A DNA stretch of 48,637 nucleotides, taken from positions 1 through 48,637 of the forward strand of contig JASJDS010000082.1 of assembly GCA_030065055.1 (NCBI GenBank), given 5' to 3'. The notes under the pieces were generated by a model. That model did no database searches. It had not been told where the DNA came from and saw nothing but the letters and a program-made list of their open reading frames with translations. This document shows positions 1 to 8,966 of the stretch, one piece after another. A program made the position numbers and the translations under genes. The stretch comes from Calothrix sp. MO_192.B10. GTDB taxonomy: Bacteria; Cyanobacteriota; Cyanobacteriia; Cyanobacteriales; Nostocaceae. Each line of letters opens with the position of its first letter. Position 1 is the stretch's first letter.

Positions 1-197
1 AACTTTGCGCTCTACCCTACCCTTCGGGAAGCCACTGCGTGTCTACGGGAAGCCACTTCGTGTCTAATGCGCCTTTGCGGTTAATTCCTTCACCCAGCAA
101 AGTTGCCTTGCCAGAGTACTAGTTATAAATATTTTCGCAACATTATCAACCTTAAATACGTCTACACATATGATAAACTGACGGTTAATTTTACAAT

Positions 198-235
198 ATA
201 ATCTAAGTAAATTTACATAATCTAAGTAAATTTAC
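198..235. promoter_or_regulatory. Two tandem 19-bp repeats upstream of the CHAT gene
   Basis: Two exact, directly adjacent 19-bp copies (198-216 and 217-235) each contain the perfect 10-bp palindrome GTAAATTTAC. They end 35 bases before the start codon of the CHAT gene. Spaced palindromes this close to a start are typical of operators for dimeric repressors or activators, but which regulator would bind is unknown. Confidence 0.5.
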
Positions 236-270
236 TATTTTTAACCAAAAAATAACACTAAATTTCTCTG

Positions 271-2889
271 ATGGGAAACAGGCTTTACCATACTCCTGTC
301 CTTGGCTATTTTAAATTGATATTGACTTTAATCCTCATATTTAGCTTCTGGTTAGGCAATGTACTATTTATAACTGATTTAGGAGGATTTCGAGAAGCAA
401 CAGCACAAACCATTATCCCCAAGCAAGTAGCTAATCAAAAACTTGTAGGTGAAGTTACTTATCTTGATGTCAACCCATTACTAGAAGAAACTCTCAAAAA
501 AAATCGGATAGATAATTCATACAATACAATTCTAGACTTGCAATCTAGTTTGAGAATCTACAGGAGTAAAAATTATAGCTCCAAAGCAGCCATAGTCATG
601 ACACAACTGGCTTTGGCTTATCAAAATATAGATGAAAATATTAAAGCGATCGCTTATTGGGAGCAATCTATTCCTTACTACCGCCAACAAGAAGATTGGC
701 AACAGATAGGAAAAATTCTCATATTTGAGGCCTCTGCATATAATAGGTTGGGCAATGTAAAACGAGCGATCGCTTTATCAGAAAGTGTTTTGCAAATAGG
801 TATTATTTATAATTACGAATATTTACGGGCATTAGCTTTGTTGAATAGGGCACTCTCCTATAGGCTAATAGGTAAATACAGCCAAGGGATTACAGATGGC
901 AACAATAGCTTGCGAGTTGCTCGGAAGATTAATAACGATCAATATCAAGCCGCCGCATTCAATAATTTAGGCATAACTTATATGGATCGGGCTAAATTAA
1001 ACAGTCGGCGAGCAGAATTTGCCAGAAAATCGGGCGATTTGGTAGATGCGGATAAATGGAAAAGAAAATCTTTTACAGATAATTTACAAGCTTTAAATTA
1101 CTTGAAAAACAGTCTGAAAAAATATCGCAATAATCAAGATATAATTAGTGAAATTTGGATCCTAATTAATTCTATCAAAATAGAGAAACAGATCCAAAAG
1201 AATCATGTATTTTCAGCTAAATTCCAACTAGCCCTATTGTTATTAGAACGTTTACGAGATTCTCGTAAAAAAGTCTATACAGCCATTGAATTAGCCAAAT
1301 TATCCCCCAGGTTATCAGATGACCGCACTCGTTCTGTAGCTCAATGCTCCCCATCCACAGCAGATAATTCCATGCTCAAATTACTCCAGGGAGCTGTTAC
1401 TATTGCTCGACGTTTACAAGACTTACGAGCTACCTCCTTTGCCTTGGGTAATTTAGCTCATATTTATGAATGTCAAGGGGATTACTCATTAGCTCTCCAA
1501 TTAACCAAACAGGCAGAGAGAGCATCCTCCGAAATACCAGAAAGCCTTTATTTATGGCAATGGTCAACAGCACGTATTTTGCAAGTGCAAGCAAAATCAT
1601 CGTCAGCGATCGCTAGGTACGAATCAGCAATTAATACTTTAAAAAGTATCAAAACTAGCCCTTGGAAATCAACTTTTACTCAGGATATAGAGACAATATA
1701 TCGTCAGTTAATTAGCTTAAAATTAAGTTTAGTTAACAATCAGAATCAATCAAATTTAAATTCTGTGATCAATACCATCGATAATTGGCGACAAACAGAA
1801 TTAAAAAACTATTTTGGCAAAGGTTATAACCTGAAAGTAGCTAATCACCAGGAAGTAACTTTAATTAACACAAACCAACCTACAGCCTTTTTCTTTTCTA
1901 TCATTCTTGAAGACCGGACGGCAATAATTGTCAGTCTACCGAATGGGATCAAGAAATTACACTGGATAGAACTGGATAGTCAGAAATTACAACAAGAAAT
2001 TAACCAGTTTCGCATTGGCTTAGAAAGATATAGCGATATCATTTATCGTACCGGACCAGCACAACGTTTGTACAACCAAATTATCCGTCCCTTCAGGGAT
2101 GATTTAGAATCATTATCCATTGCCACCCTCATTTTTGTCCCTGATGGGATTCTTCGCACCACACCAATCACAGCATTATATGACGGAGAACAATTTTTAT
2201 TCCAAAAATATGCGATCGCTATTACCCCCAGTCTCAGCTTAACCAGTCCATTCCGTTCCCAACGCAAATATTTCAAAGCATTAGCCGTAGGTTTGAACCA
2301 AAAAGCCACGGTCAACGGTCAAAGATATAATGCCCTAGTCAACGTCAAACAGGAAATTAATCAAATTTTGCGAATTATCCCCGGTAGCAAACAACTACTG
2401 AATGAAAAGTTTACCCGCGATCGCTTATTTAAGGAATTGGGTAAATCTGTATACTCAATCATTCACATCGCTACCCACGGAGAATTTGGTATCGCTCCAG
2501 AAGAAAATTTTTTAGTCACAGGAAATAATCAGAAGTTAACTATCGCCGATATAGAACAAATAATTCGTAGAATTAAAGGAAAAAACATCAACATAGATTT
2601 GCTTACCCTCACAGCCTGTGAAACAGCAGTAGGTAACGAAACATCTGCCCTAGGTATGGCTGGTGTGGCAATACAAGCTGGAGTTGGTAGTGTGCTTGCC
2701 TCTTTATGGTCTATTAATGATAGTTCCACTGCCACCTTAGTGACAAAATTTTACGAGGAATGGCAACATCACCAACTGAGCAAGGCAGAGGCTTTACAAA
2801 AAGCACAACAATACTTGTTCGCATCAAAGAAAAAATATACCCATCCCTATTACTGGGCGCCATTTATTTTGGTAGGTAATTGGCTGTAA
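271..2889 (+). CDS. TPR-CHAT domain caspase-like protein
   Basis: The 872-residue protein starts with a hydrophobic segment (about residues 13-35), either a signal peptide or a membrane anchor. It continues with degenerate TPR helices (about 85-450) and ends in a CHAT domain (about 560-872). The CHAT catalytic dyad is visible: H736 in ATHGEFG and C783 in TLTACETA. The C-terminal YWAPFILVGNW motif is typical of the family. CHAT proteins are caspase-like cysteine peptidases, and their TPRs usually bind partners or substrates. In cyanobacteria such genes often lie near DUF928 and FHA-domain genes, and both follow here at 3910-4665 and 5538-8120. Export and substrate are inferred, not shown. Two direct repeats sit just upstream and a weak terminator hairpin follows. 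Confidence 0.9.
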   Translation: MGNRLYHTPVLGYFKLILTLILIFSFWLGNVLFITDLGGFREATAQTIIPKQVANQKLVGEVTYLDVNPLLEETLKKNRIDNSYNTILDLQSSLRIYRSKNYSSKAAIVMTQLALAYQNIDENIKAIAYWEQSIPYYRQQEDWQQIGKILIFEASAYNRLGNVKRAIALSESVLQIGIIYNYEYLRALALLNRALSYRLIGKYSQGITDGNNSLRVARKINNDQYQAAAFNNLGITYMDRAKLNSRRAEFARKSGDLVDADKWKRKSFTDNLQALNYLKNSLKKYRNNQDIISEIWILINSIKIEKQIQKNHVFSAKFQLALLLLERLRDSRKKVYTAIELAKLSPRLSDDRTRSVAQCSPSTADNSMLKLLQGAVTIARRLQDLRATSFALGNLAHIYECQGDYSLALQLTKQAERASSEIPESLYLWQWSTARILQVQAKSSSAIARYESAINTLKSIKTSPWKSTFTQDIETIYRQLISLKLSLVNNQNQSNLNSVINTIDNWRQTELKNYFGKGYNLKVANHQEVTLINTNQPTAFFFSIILEDRTAIIVSLPNGIKKLHWIELDSQKLQQEINQFRIGLERYSDIIYRTGPAQRLYNQIIRPFRDDLESLSIATLIFVPDGILRTTPITALYDGEQFLFQKYAIAITPSLSLTSPFRSQRKYFKALAVGLNQKATVNGQRYNALVNVKQEINQILRIIPGSKQLLNEKFTRDRLFKELGKSVYSIIHIATHGEFGIAPEENFLVTGNNQKLTIADIEQIIRRIKGKNINIDLLTLTACETAVGNETSALGMAGVAIQAGVGSVLASLWSINDSSTATLVTKFYEEWQHHQLSKAEALQKAQQYLFASKKKYTHPYYWAPFILVGNWL

Positions 2890-2995
2890 TTCAATGGGCT
2901 GGAGAAGCCAAAAATTGTGTAGAATATTATTGAAGAAGGAAGAAGGTTTGAGCGGGGTTTTGAGATGGGCATTATCACCCCAACTCAAAACGGAC

Positions 2996-3019
2996 AACCC
3001 ATAGGGGATGGGTTTTTTT
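2996..3019 (+). terminator. Probable intrinsic terminator after the CHAT gene
   Basis: A 6-bp stem (AACCCA pairing with TGGGTT) around a 7-base loop is followed by a run of seven Ts. It lies about 110 bases after the CHAT stop codon. The stem is short, so efficiency is uncertain. Confidence 0.45.
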
Positions 3020-3117
3020 AACCCTACAGTCAGAAGTTTGAACAACAGGACGCTCAAACCTCCTGATTTCAAACTTCTGCCTGAGATAAAATTTCTCAAT
3101 CAAAGCTGGGAAAGTAT

Positions 3118-3672
3118 ATGACAGTCACTACCGCCAAATGGACGCTAGACGACTATCACTGTATGATTGAAGTTGGTCTTCTGGAAGGTCGCCACGTCGA
3201 ACTGTTAAACGGAGAAATCATTGAGATGCCTCCAGAAGGTCCCGAACACGCCCAACTGAGTACGGATGCGGCGGATTATTTGCGGTCAAAGCTTGGCAAC
3301 CAAGTACTTGTGCGCGATGCCAAGCCAATTACAATCCCTGAAGCTAATTCGGAACCGGAACCAGATTTAGCAATTGTTCAACCTCTGAGGATGCTTTATC
3401 GCACTCGTCACCCATACCCTGAAAATATTTTTTGGGTGATTGAATATTCAAACACTAGCTTGAGTAAAGATTTAGATGCAAAACGCAAGACTTACGCTCT
3501 TGCTGGAATTTTGGAATATTGGGTTGTTGATTTAAAAAATCACCTCGTTAAAGTCCTACGTAATCCCATCAATGGTGATTATGCAGATGAAATTACTCTA
3601 ACTGAGGGAGAAGTTAGTCCTTTAGCATTTCCAGAAATAAAGGTTTTAGTGCGACGATTATTTAGCTATTGA
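3118..3672 (+). CDS. Uma2 family (DUF820) PD-(D/E)XK protein
   Basis: The 184-residue protein has the usual Uma2 length and signatures: LLNGEIIEMPPEGPEHA near residue 30, SEPEPDLAIVQP near 80 and WVIEYSNTSLSKDLDAKR near 105, followed by EYWVVDLKNHLVKVLR. The fold is a PD-(D/E)XK nuclease. The family is greatly expanded in cyanobacteria and its physiological role is unknown. It stands alone between the CHAT and DUF928 genes. Its stop codon overlaps a sequence like an IS605-type transposon end, so the extreme C-terminus may have been set by that insertion. Confidence 0.9.
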   Translation: MTVTTAKWTLDDYHCMIEVGLLEGRHVELLNGEIIEMPPEGPEHAQLSTDAADYLRSKLGNQVLVRDAKPITIPEANSEPEPDLAIVQPLRMLYRTRHPYPENIFWVIEYSNTSLSKDLDAKRKTYALAGILEYWVVDLKNHLVKVLRNPINGDYADEITLTEGEVSPLAFPEIKVLVRRLFSY

Positions 3673-3800
3673 CACTCCCCCGCTAACTGGCGTGCCTCTT
3701 AGCCCTTGAGCGGGCGGCTGCGCCAACAGAGGAGCTTTGCTAACACCAAGTGTGCCCGGAGCGTATAGCCGAAGGGCTTACCGAAGGCTAGGGTAGGGTA
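3670..3800. repeat. Transposon-end-like and palindromic repeat cluster
   Basis: The segment begins with TTGACACTCCCCCGCTAA, the reverse complement of the kind of hairpin end that follows IS605-type tnpB genes (compare 35326-35360 here). Positions 3701-3727 recur exactly but inverted at 26190-26216 (27 bp). The remainder carries GC-rich fragments of the GCTAAC / CGAAGG type seen elsewhere in the window, including 1-75 and 41817-41862. It looks like a nest of small mobile repeats. Confidence 0.55.
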
Positions 3801-3909
3801 ACCCCACAAAAACCTATTTGCTGTTGGGTTTGGTTTCGTTCAACCCAACCTACGAAAAGTTAAGTTTTTAGCCGTTTGGAGCATAACACTTTTGCAACAG
3901 GTCTACTTA

Positions 3910-4665
3910 TCATTGACTGACAAGGGAATAAATACCTCCTTCCTCTTCCAAACCAGGAGAAATTATTGGGGAATCAGAACTATCAATTCCCTGCTCCAAA
4001 CGAGTCAAATCTTCTAATAAATGAGTTGCATTACCAGGAGTCACCAAGGCTTCCATCAGGGCATCATACCATATACCAGATGCAGCAAATAACTTGGATC
4101 TTTCTGTGCGTGAGCTAGTAGCAGCAAGAGCAGTATTTAAAGCAGATGGCACTTCCACCACCTCCATTTCTGCCCTCACCAGAGAATTTCGTGACGGACG
4201 ATTATGGCTACACAAACTTTCCACTTGCCAGAGATATTTTTTCCCCACCTTTAATCCCGACACATCCTGAGGTAGAGACACTTTTTGAATACCCTGTAAG
4301 GCTGGTAATTCTCGCTGGTAAATTAGTCGCTTCGGCTCATCATTATTATCGAATTCATAAATTGAAAACTTCACTGACATCGCTTGTTTTTGGGGTATAA
4401 GCCATGCGAACGTTGGATAAACTGAAGTCGTTTGTCCTACGTGTTGTCTTGGAGCCAACAAAACCACCTCATCCACACCATTTCCTTGACATCTACCCCG
4501 TACCCCAGACGATTCCGTATAACCACTAGGGGATTTTTGTGATGCCGGTGGACGGTATCCAGCGATCGCAGCATTACCAAAACCCAAAACAATTGCCAGA
4601 GTACAACAGATGAAAATCCTGAGGTCAAAACGACTGTGCAAAGGTCTCTTCCTGTGAGTGTTCAT
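3910..4665 (-). CDS. DUF928 domain protein, exported
   Basis: This 251-residue protein has a signal peptide (hydrophobic core about residues 13-35, ending near AIAGY). The following region matches the DUF928 pattern as I know it: a GRCQG segment, VVLLAPRQHVGQT, YPTFAWLIP, and later KYLWQVESLC and ASGIWYDAL. DUF928 is a cyanobacterial family of unknown function, often found beside CHAT and FHA-type secreted proteins, as here. It probably acts in the periplasm or outer envelope. It is transcribed convergently to the Uma2 gene and divergently from the FHA gene. The start ATG has a purine-rich AGGAGG-like site a few bases upstream on the minus strand. Confidence 0.85.
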   Translation of the reverse strand: MNTHRKRPLHSRFDLRIFICCTLAIVLGFGNAAIAGYRPPASQKSPSGYTESSGVRGRCQGNGVDEVVLLAPRQHVGQTTSVYPTFAWLIPQKQAMSVKFSIYEFDNNDEPKRLIYQRELPALQGIQKVSLPQDVSGLKVGKKYLWQVESLCSHNRPSRNSLVRAEMEVVEVPSALNTALAATSSRTERSKLFAASGIWYDALMEALVTPGNATHLLEDLTRLEQGIDSSDSPIISPGLEEEGGIYSLVSQ

Positions 4666-5128
4666 CTTACCTCCTAGGGGATTGCACTAACAAAAATTCA
4701 TCAAACAGAATTTTTTTTACATAAGCTTTATATACATCTCCATTTTATTACTTTCCACTAACGAACTCATTTAGTTTTATAAAATCTTCCTCTAGGCTTA
4801 AAATCATTACATAACATTAATTTTTGTATCCAATAAATGTTTTCAATTGCATTAGATACATGACTAAAAAATCAACTGAATATCAGACCTCTTTCCGGGT
4901 AAAGGGAAAAGACTGTTGTCAAAGCATTTCTCTATTTGGTAAGGTACATACTTGAAACTGAAAGGCTTGGCAATTCTGGCTGCTGGCGTACCTCATTTGA
5001 GTAAGAACCGCTATATTACTTATTACTTATTACTTACTTTTTCTGGCTCTCCCCAGTTGCCTGAAGTGGGGTCTCTACCCATTTATCAACTTTCATACAC
5101 ATTAGTAAATTTAATTGATTATGTTCTC

Positions 5129-5215
5129 ATGGATGCAATACAAAAAATTTTCAATTTAAAGGGTTAAACCCTTATAAATTAGTCTAAAATACATCAAGTG
5201 CTGTATTGCATCCAT
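5129..5215. repeat. MITE-like unit with 14-bp inverted ends
   Basis: Perfect 14-bp inverted repeats ATGGATGCAATACA (5129-5142) and its complement (5202-5215) bound an 87-bp AT-rich unit. The interior contains a second small palindrome (AAGGGTTAAACCCTT). No coding capacity. A small non-autonomous mobile repeat is the likeliest reading, and a structured RNA is possible. Confidence 0.55.
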
Positions 5216-5224
5216 TTGAAATCT

Positions 5225-5260
5225 GAAGAAGGAAGAAGGAAGAAGGAAGAAGGAAGAAGG
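5225..5260. repeat. Heptamer tandem repeat (GAAGAAG)n
   Basis: About five tandem 7-bp units of GAAGAAG. It belongs to the short tandemly repeated repetitive (STRR) class known in heterocystous cyanobacteria. A two-unit version occurs at 2932-2945. Confidence 0.8.
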
Positions 5261-5537
5261 TTCAATGTTCCTGGGAGATTCTGACCCCCAGTAATTGTAG
5301 ACCAGTAAATCTATGATTTACTGGGGTTCTTAAACCCAGGTTGGGCAAGGAATTCATGGCTTACCTTAAACCTTATTTTTGACAAAAAATATATAATTTC
5401 CCACCCAAACCAGTATAAATAACTAAACTTTTTGTAAAAAACATATTCCCCAAGCAGTAATAATCCAGTAGCAATCCAGATAACAAATGCATAAAATTTA
5501 ACAGTAGATAAACAAGTATATAAATTCAAAGAGGAAA

Positions 5538-8120
5538 ATGCACCCTCATAGCACACTCCTCAAATATATTTTTCCTAAGCATAAAAATATTCGATTATTT
5601 TTTATATTCTCCCTGCTGTTACAAATGCCATTGTCGGTATGGGGAAAAAATCCAGTGAAGGATGGTAGCACTCCCACGAATATTACTAGGACAAATAATA
5701 TTACTGATATTACTGGTGGTATTAGACCAAAAAACGGGGGTAACTTATTCCACAGTTTTACGAATTTTTCTATTAAGTCTGGTGAAACTGTCCGCTTTGT
5801 TCATGCTCAGGGAATTGACAATATTATTAATCGGGTAACAGGTAGTTCTGCTTCTAATATTGATGGCACTATTCAAACTTTAATTGATGGCACTAATAAT
5901 CAGGGTGATGCCAATCTTTTTCTGGTTAATCCCCGGGGAATTATCTTTGGTAAAGATGCCAACTTAGATATTGGTGGTTCTTTTGTTGGTAGCACTGCGG
6001 ATAGTATTAAATTTTTGGATGGTTCAGAGTTTAGTGCCACCAACCCCTCAAGTGAGCCGATTCTGACTATTAGTGCTCCCGTGGGTTTGCAGTATGGAGC
6101 TAATCCCGGAAAGATTCAGGTGCAAGGAACCGGGAATAATCTCGATATATCTGAGGGTTTCTTAAATACCAGGAATCGAACTGCGGGCTTGCAAGTAGCA
6201 GATGGGAAGTCTTTGGTTCTGATTGGGGGAGACATTCAGCTTAATGGAGGGAATTTGACTGCCAAGTCAGGCAGGGTTGATTTATTGTCCGTAAATAACA
6301 GTGAGGTGTCTTTAGTTAATAGCAATGGACAGATAAAACCAGAACCCACCCAGGGCATCAACTACGGTAATATTGAACTGATTAACGCTGCTTCTGTGGA
6401 TACCAGTGGTATTAGTGCTGGTGATATTCAGGTGCAAGGTAAGAATGTTTTCCTCAAAGATGGTTCAGCTTTGGTGACAAATACTACGGGGAATGGTGTG
6501 GATGGTATATTGAATGTCAAAGCCACAGAATTATTTCAGGTGAGTGGTATTTCAGCTAGCGGTAAAATGGTGAGCAGCTTATATGCAGATGTAGCACCAG
6601 GTGCAACTGGTAGCGGTGGTCGTATAAATATTAATACCAAGGGTTTGCTAATTAATGATGGCGGTTTAATATCCAGTGGGACTTCTGGCTTTGGCAATGC
6701 TGGTACATTAATAGTGAAAGCGGAAGATATTCAGTTAATTGGGATATCACCTCCAGGTGTAAATGGTTTCTCGTTAGGACCAAGTGGCTTGATTTCTATA
6801 GTTGCTCCAGGAGCAACAGGGAACAGTGGAGATTTAAGTATTGAAACAGGTAGTTTACGAGTTGCTGATGGTGCTGTGATAACGACAAATACTTTGGGAG
6901 TTGGAAATGCTGGGAATTTGAACATTAAAGCTAAGAATGTGGAAGTGACAGGGGGATCGAACAGAAGTACCAGCAATATTTCAGCTTCAGTCAGTAAAAG
7001 TTCCGGCAAGGGGGGGAATGTATTGATTGAAACCGGAAAGTTACGGCTGATAAATGGCGGTCAAATTACTACCATTACTACTGGAACAGGGGAAGCCGGA
7101 AATACGGATATTAGGGCTAACTCAGTGGAATTAGTGGGTTCCAAATTTCTGAAATTGTTGAATCAGTCTCGTAATAGTGGCTTATTTGCAAATGCGGTTA
7201 AAAAAGATGGTCAAGGTGGGGATTTAAGTGTCACAGCTGATAGAATAATTCTCCGGGATGGAGCAACTATCGATGCCAGTAATTTTTTCCCCAATGATTC
7301 AGAAAATCTTCGCGGTTTTGCAGGTACAGGTTCTGCAGGAAATATTAATATCAATTCCCCGTTTATCTTACTGGAGAATCAAGCCACAATTACAGCCAAT
7401 ACCAATGCTGGAGATAAGGGCAATATCAATATCCAATCTCAAAACTTACAGCTGCGACAAGGTAGTGCAATTAGTACCAATGCTCGTAACAGTTCCAATG
7501 GTGGTAACATTACCATTGCCACAGATACTTTAACAGCGTTGGAAAATAGCGATATTACCGCTAATGCTCAACAAGGCTTTGGTGGTAGAGTCAGTATTTC
7601 TGCTCAAGGAATTTTCGGTACCGAAGTTCGCAATCAATTGACATCAGGGAGTGACATTACTGCTAGTTCAGACTTGGGTATACAATTCAGTGGAATCGTG
7701 GAAATTAATGGTGTAGTAATTGACCCTGTATCTGGATTAGCCAACTTGAAATCAGATGTAGTAGATGCATCTAAGCTGATTCCTCCTAGCTGTGTTGCCC
7801 AATATCGTGATAATAAATTTTACTTGGTTGGTAGGGGCGGGCATCCTGTCGCCCCTTCAGATGTGCTAGGAAGTGATACTGTACTAGTGGATTTGGGTCA
7901 AGTAACTGGGGATGCTCCGGTACAAATAGCTTCACTGAGTCTGCCACGGAATACCCAGTCATCCCAAAATCTATCCCGCTCTGAGAATTCCGCACCCATG
8001 GTTGAAGCACAGGGTTGGGTAATTAGTGCTGAGGGTAAAGTTACTCTCACTGCTAATTTGCCTACAGCCAAGGTGCAAAACCCTTGGATGAAAAATCCTC
8101 AGTGCGGTTCTGTTAATTAA
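5538..8120 (+). CDS. FHA N-terminal (TPS) domain secreted protein
   Basis: The 860-residue protein has a signal peptide (about residues 18-36, ending near SVWG). A two-partner-secretion domain follows (about 40-165) with FHSFTNFSI, IDGTIQTL and the NPRGIIFG motif. After it come many beta-helix-type repeats rich in GNAGNLNIKA and GDLSIETG (about 190-720), then a small C-terminal domain with SCVAQ. Such proteins are exported through the outer membrane by an Omp85-type TpsB partner and act as adhesins or surface proteins. No TpsB gene is in the window. At 7830-7857 a palindromic repeat (GGGGCGGGC...GTCGCCCC) has been accommodated in frame, encoding GRGGHPVAPS. The gene sits with CHAT and DUF928 genes, a common cyanobacterial grouping. 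Confidence 0.9.
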   Translation: MHPHSTLLKYIFPKHKNIRLFFIFSLLLQMPLSVWGKNPVKDGSTPTNITRTNNITDITGGIRPKNGGNLFHSFTNFSIKSGETVRFVHAQGIDNIINRVTGSSASNIDGTIQTLIDGTNNQGDANLFLVNPRGIIFGKDANLDIGGSFVGSTADSIKFLDGSEFSATNPSSEPILTISAPVGLQYGANPGKIQVQGTGNNLDISEGFLNTRNRTAGLQVADGKSLVLIGGDIQLNGGNLTAKSGRVDLLSVNNSEVSLVNSNGQIKPEPTQGINYGNIELINAASVDTSGISAGDIQVQGKNVFLKDGSALVTNTTGNGVDGILNVKATELFQVSGISASGKMVSSLYADVAPGATGSGGRININTKGLLINDGGLISSGTSGFGNAGTLIVKAEDIQLIGISPPGVNGFSLGPSGLISIVAPGATGNSGDLSIETGSLRVADGAVITTNTLGVGNAGNLNIKAKNVEVTGGSNRSTSNISASVSKSSGKGGNVLIETGKLRLINGGQITTITTGTGEAGNTDIRANSVELVGSKFLKLLNQSRNSGLFANAVKKDGQGGDLSVTADRIILRDGATIDASNFFPNDSENLRGFAGTGSAGNININSPFILLENQATITANTNAGDKGNINIQSQNLQLRQGSAISTNARNSSNGGNITIATDTLTALENSDITANAQQGFGGRVSISAQGIFGTEVRNQLTSGSDITASSDLGIQFSGIVEINGVVIDPVSGLANLKSDVVDASKLIPPSCVAQYRDNKFYLVGRGGHPVAPSDVLGSDTVLVDLGQVTGDAPVQIASLSLPRNTQSSQNLSRSENSAPMVEAQGWVISAEGKVTLTANLPTAKVQNPWMKNPQCGSVN

Positions 8121-8159
8121 GCTGGTGTCACAGAAATTTCTCGGACAAGGATTAATCCC

Positions 8160-8372
8160 TTAGCACCAAGGATCACATATCCCACAATAATCAGGATGGC
8201 AGGTTAGAGGGTTACCTTGTCTTGGAATTGAGACAGACAGAACTTTCTGACTCTTCTCAGTAATCTCCGCAGCAATCTTCCAAGCAGAGTTGAAGTTAAA
8301 AGGATTAGCTGTCACTACTAAAGCCGACATTGCCATTACTGAAGAAAAAGCAATTGCGTGTGTTTTTTTCAT
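8160..8372 (-). CDS. Small secreted cysteine-rich peptide
   Basis: The 70-codon frame encodes a likely signal peptide (MKKTHAIAF..., hydrophobic to about residue 23) followed by a mature part of about 40 residues. It ends in a short tail with four cysteines (TCHPDYCGICDPWC). A GAGG-type ribosome binding site lies just upstream of the ATG, which supports it being real. I do not recognise the family. It is convergent with the FHA gene, 39 bases away. It could be a disulfide-rich or metal-binding peptide, and a peptide natural product precursor is also possible, but no processing enzyme is nearby. Confidence 0.55.
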   Translation of the reverse strand: MKKTHAIAFSSVMAMSALVVTANPFNFNSAWKIAAEITEKSQKVLSVSIPRQGNPLTCHPDYCGICDPWC

Positions 8373-8966
8373 ATTGCCTCTAGTGTTCTTGGGAAACTAC
8401 ACTTGTCCATTCGGGCTTACAGCAATTTTCAGGTAAATCAACCACAAAACAAAACTTAAAACCCTTGAGCACTCCTAACTTGCACCTAACCGTATAAACC
8501 ACAAAAAGCTAAAAAGTGGTGCAAGAAAGCTACATTATTTTATTTGGCTTTTATCGTGTTTATTAAGGTTTTGATCTTAATACTGAGTAATTAAATTACA
8601 TCAGTCTTGATTGGTGCAATCTGTGAGTGCCCAGCTAGCGGTGTTTTTTTCAACCCTAGCAACGAATGAAACAAACAAATTTTTCTTGTTTGGCTAAAAG
8701 CCTTGTTTTATAAGGGTTTTAAAATGTGTTAGTTAAGAGGTAGAGAAATTGAATCCAATTTCTCCACTGTGGTCTAATTAGATGAAAATAGCTGTAAGAG
8801 TATAACTGTAGTTTAGACTAAGGACTAAACTCCAGTTATCAAAGACTTACGACCCGACTGTATCATAATACTATCCGCAACGTCACCCATCATTTAGGAC
8901 GTGGTGCAAAAATATTACACCTATTTCTCCCCGTATACTCTAATTACCTTCTGATTTCAGTTTTTT
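8373..8966. other. Gene-free spacer
   Basis: About 600 AT-rich bases without a credible open frame on either strand. It contains the upstream region of the small peptide gene and the 3' side of the histidine kinase gene. No strong hairpin or tandem repeat was noticed. Confidence 0.5.

Larger units (their letters stand above)
4666..5537. other. Gene-poor spacer between DUF928 and FHA genes
   Basis: No convincing gene was found. The spacer holds a TTACTTAT-type tandem stretch (about 5016-5040), a palindromic MITE-like unit (5129-5215) and a GAAGAAG tandem repeat (5225-5260). It also should contain the divergent promoters of the DUF928 and FHA genes, which I could not place. A 71-codon open frame at 4952-5167 runs through the repeats and is probably not a gene. 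Confidence 0.6.

Noticed and set aside
4952-5167. 71-codon plus-strand frame
   Set aside because: It passes through a TTACTTAT tract and a MITE-like unit and shows no domain.
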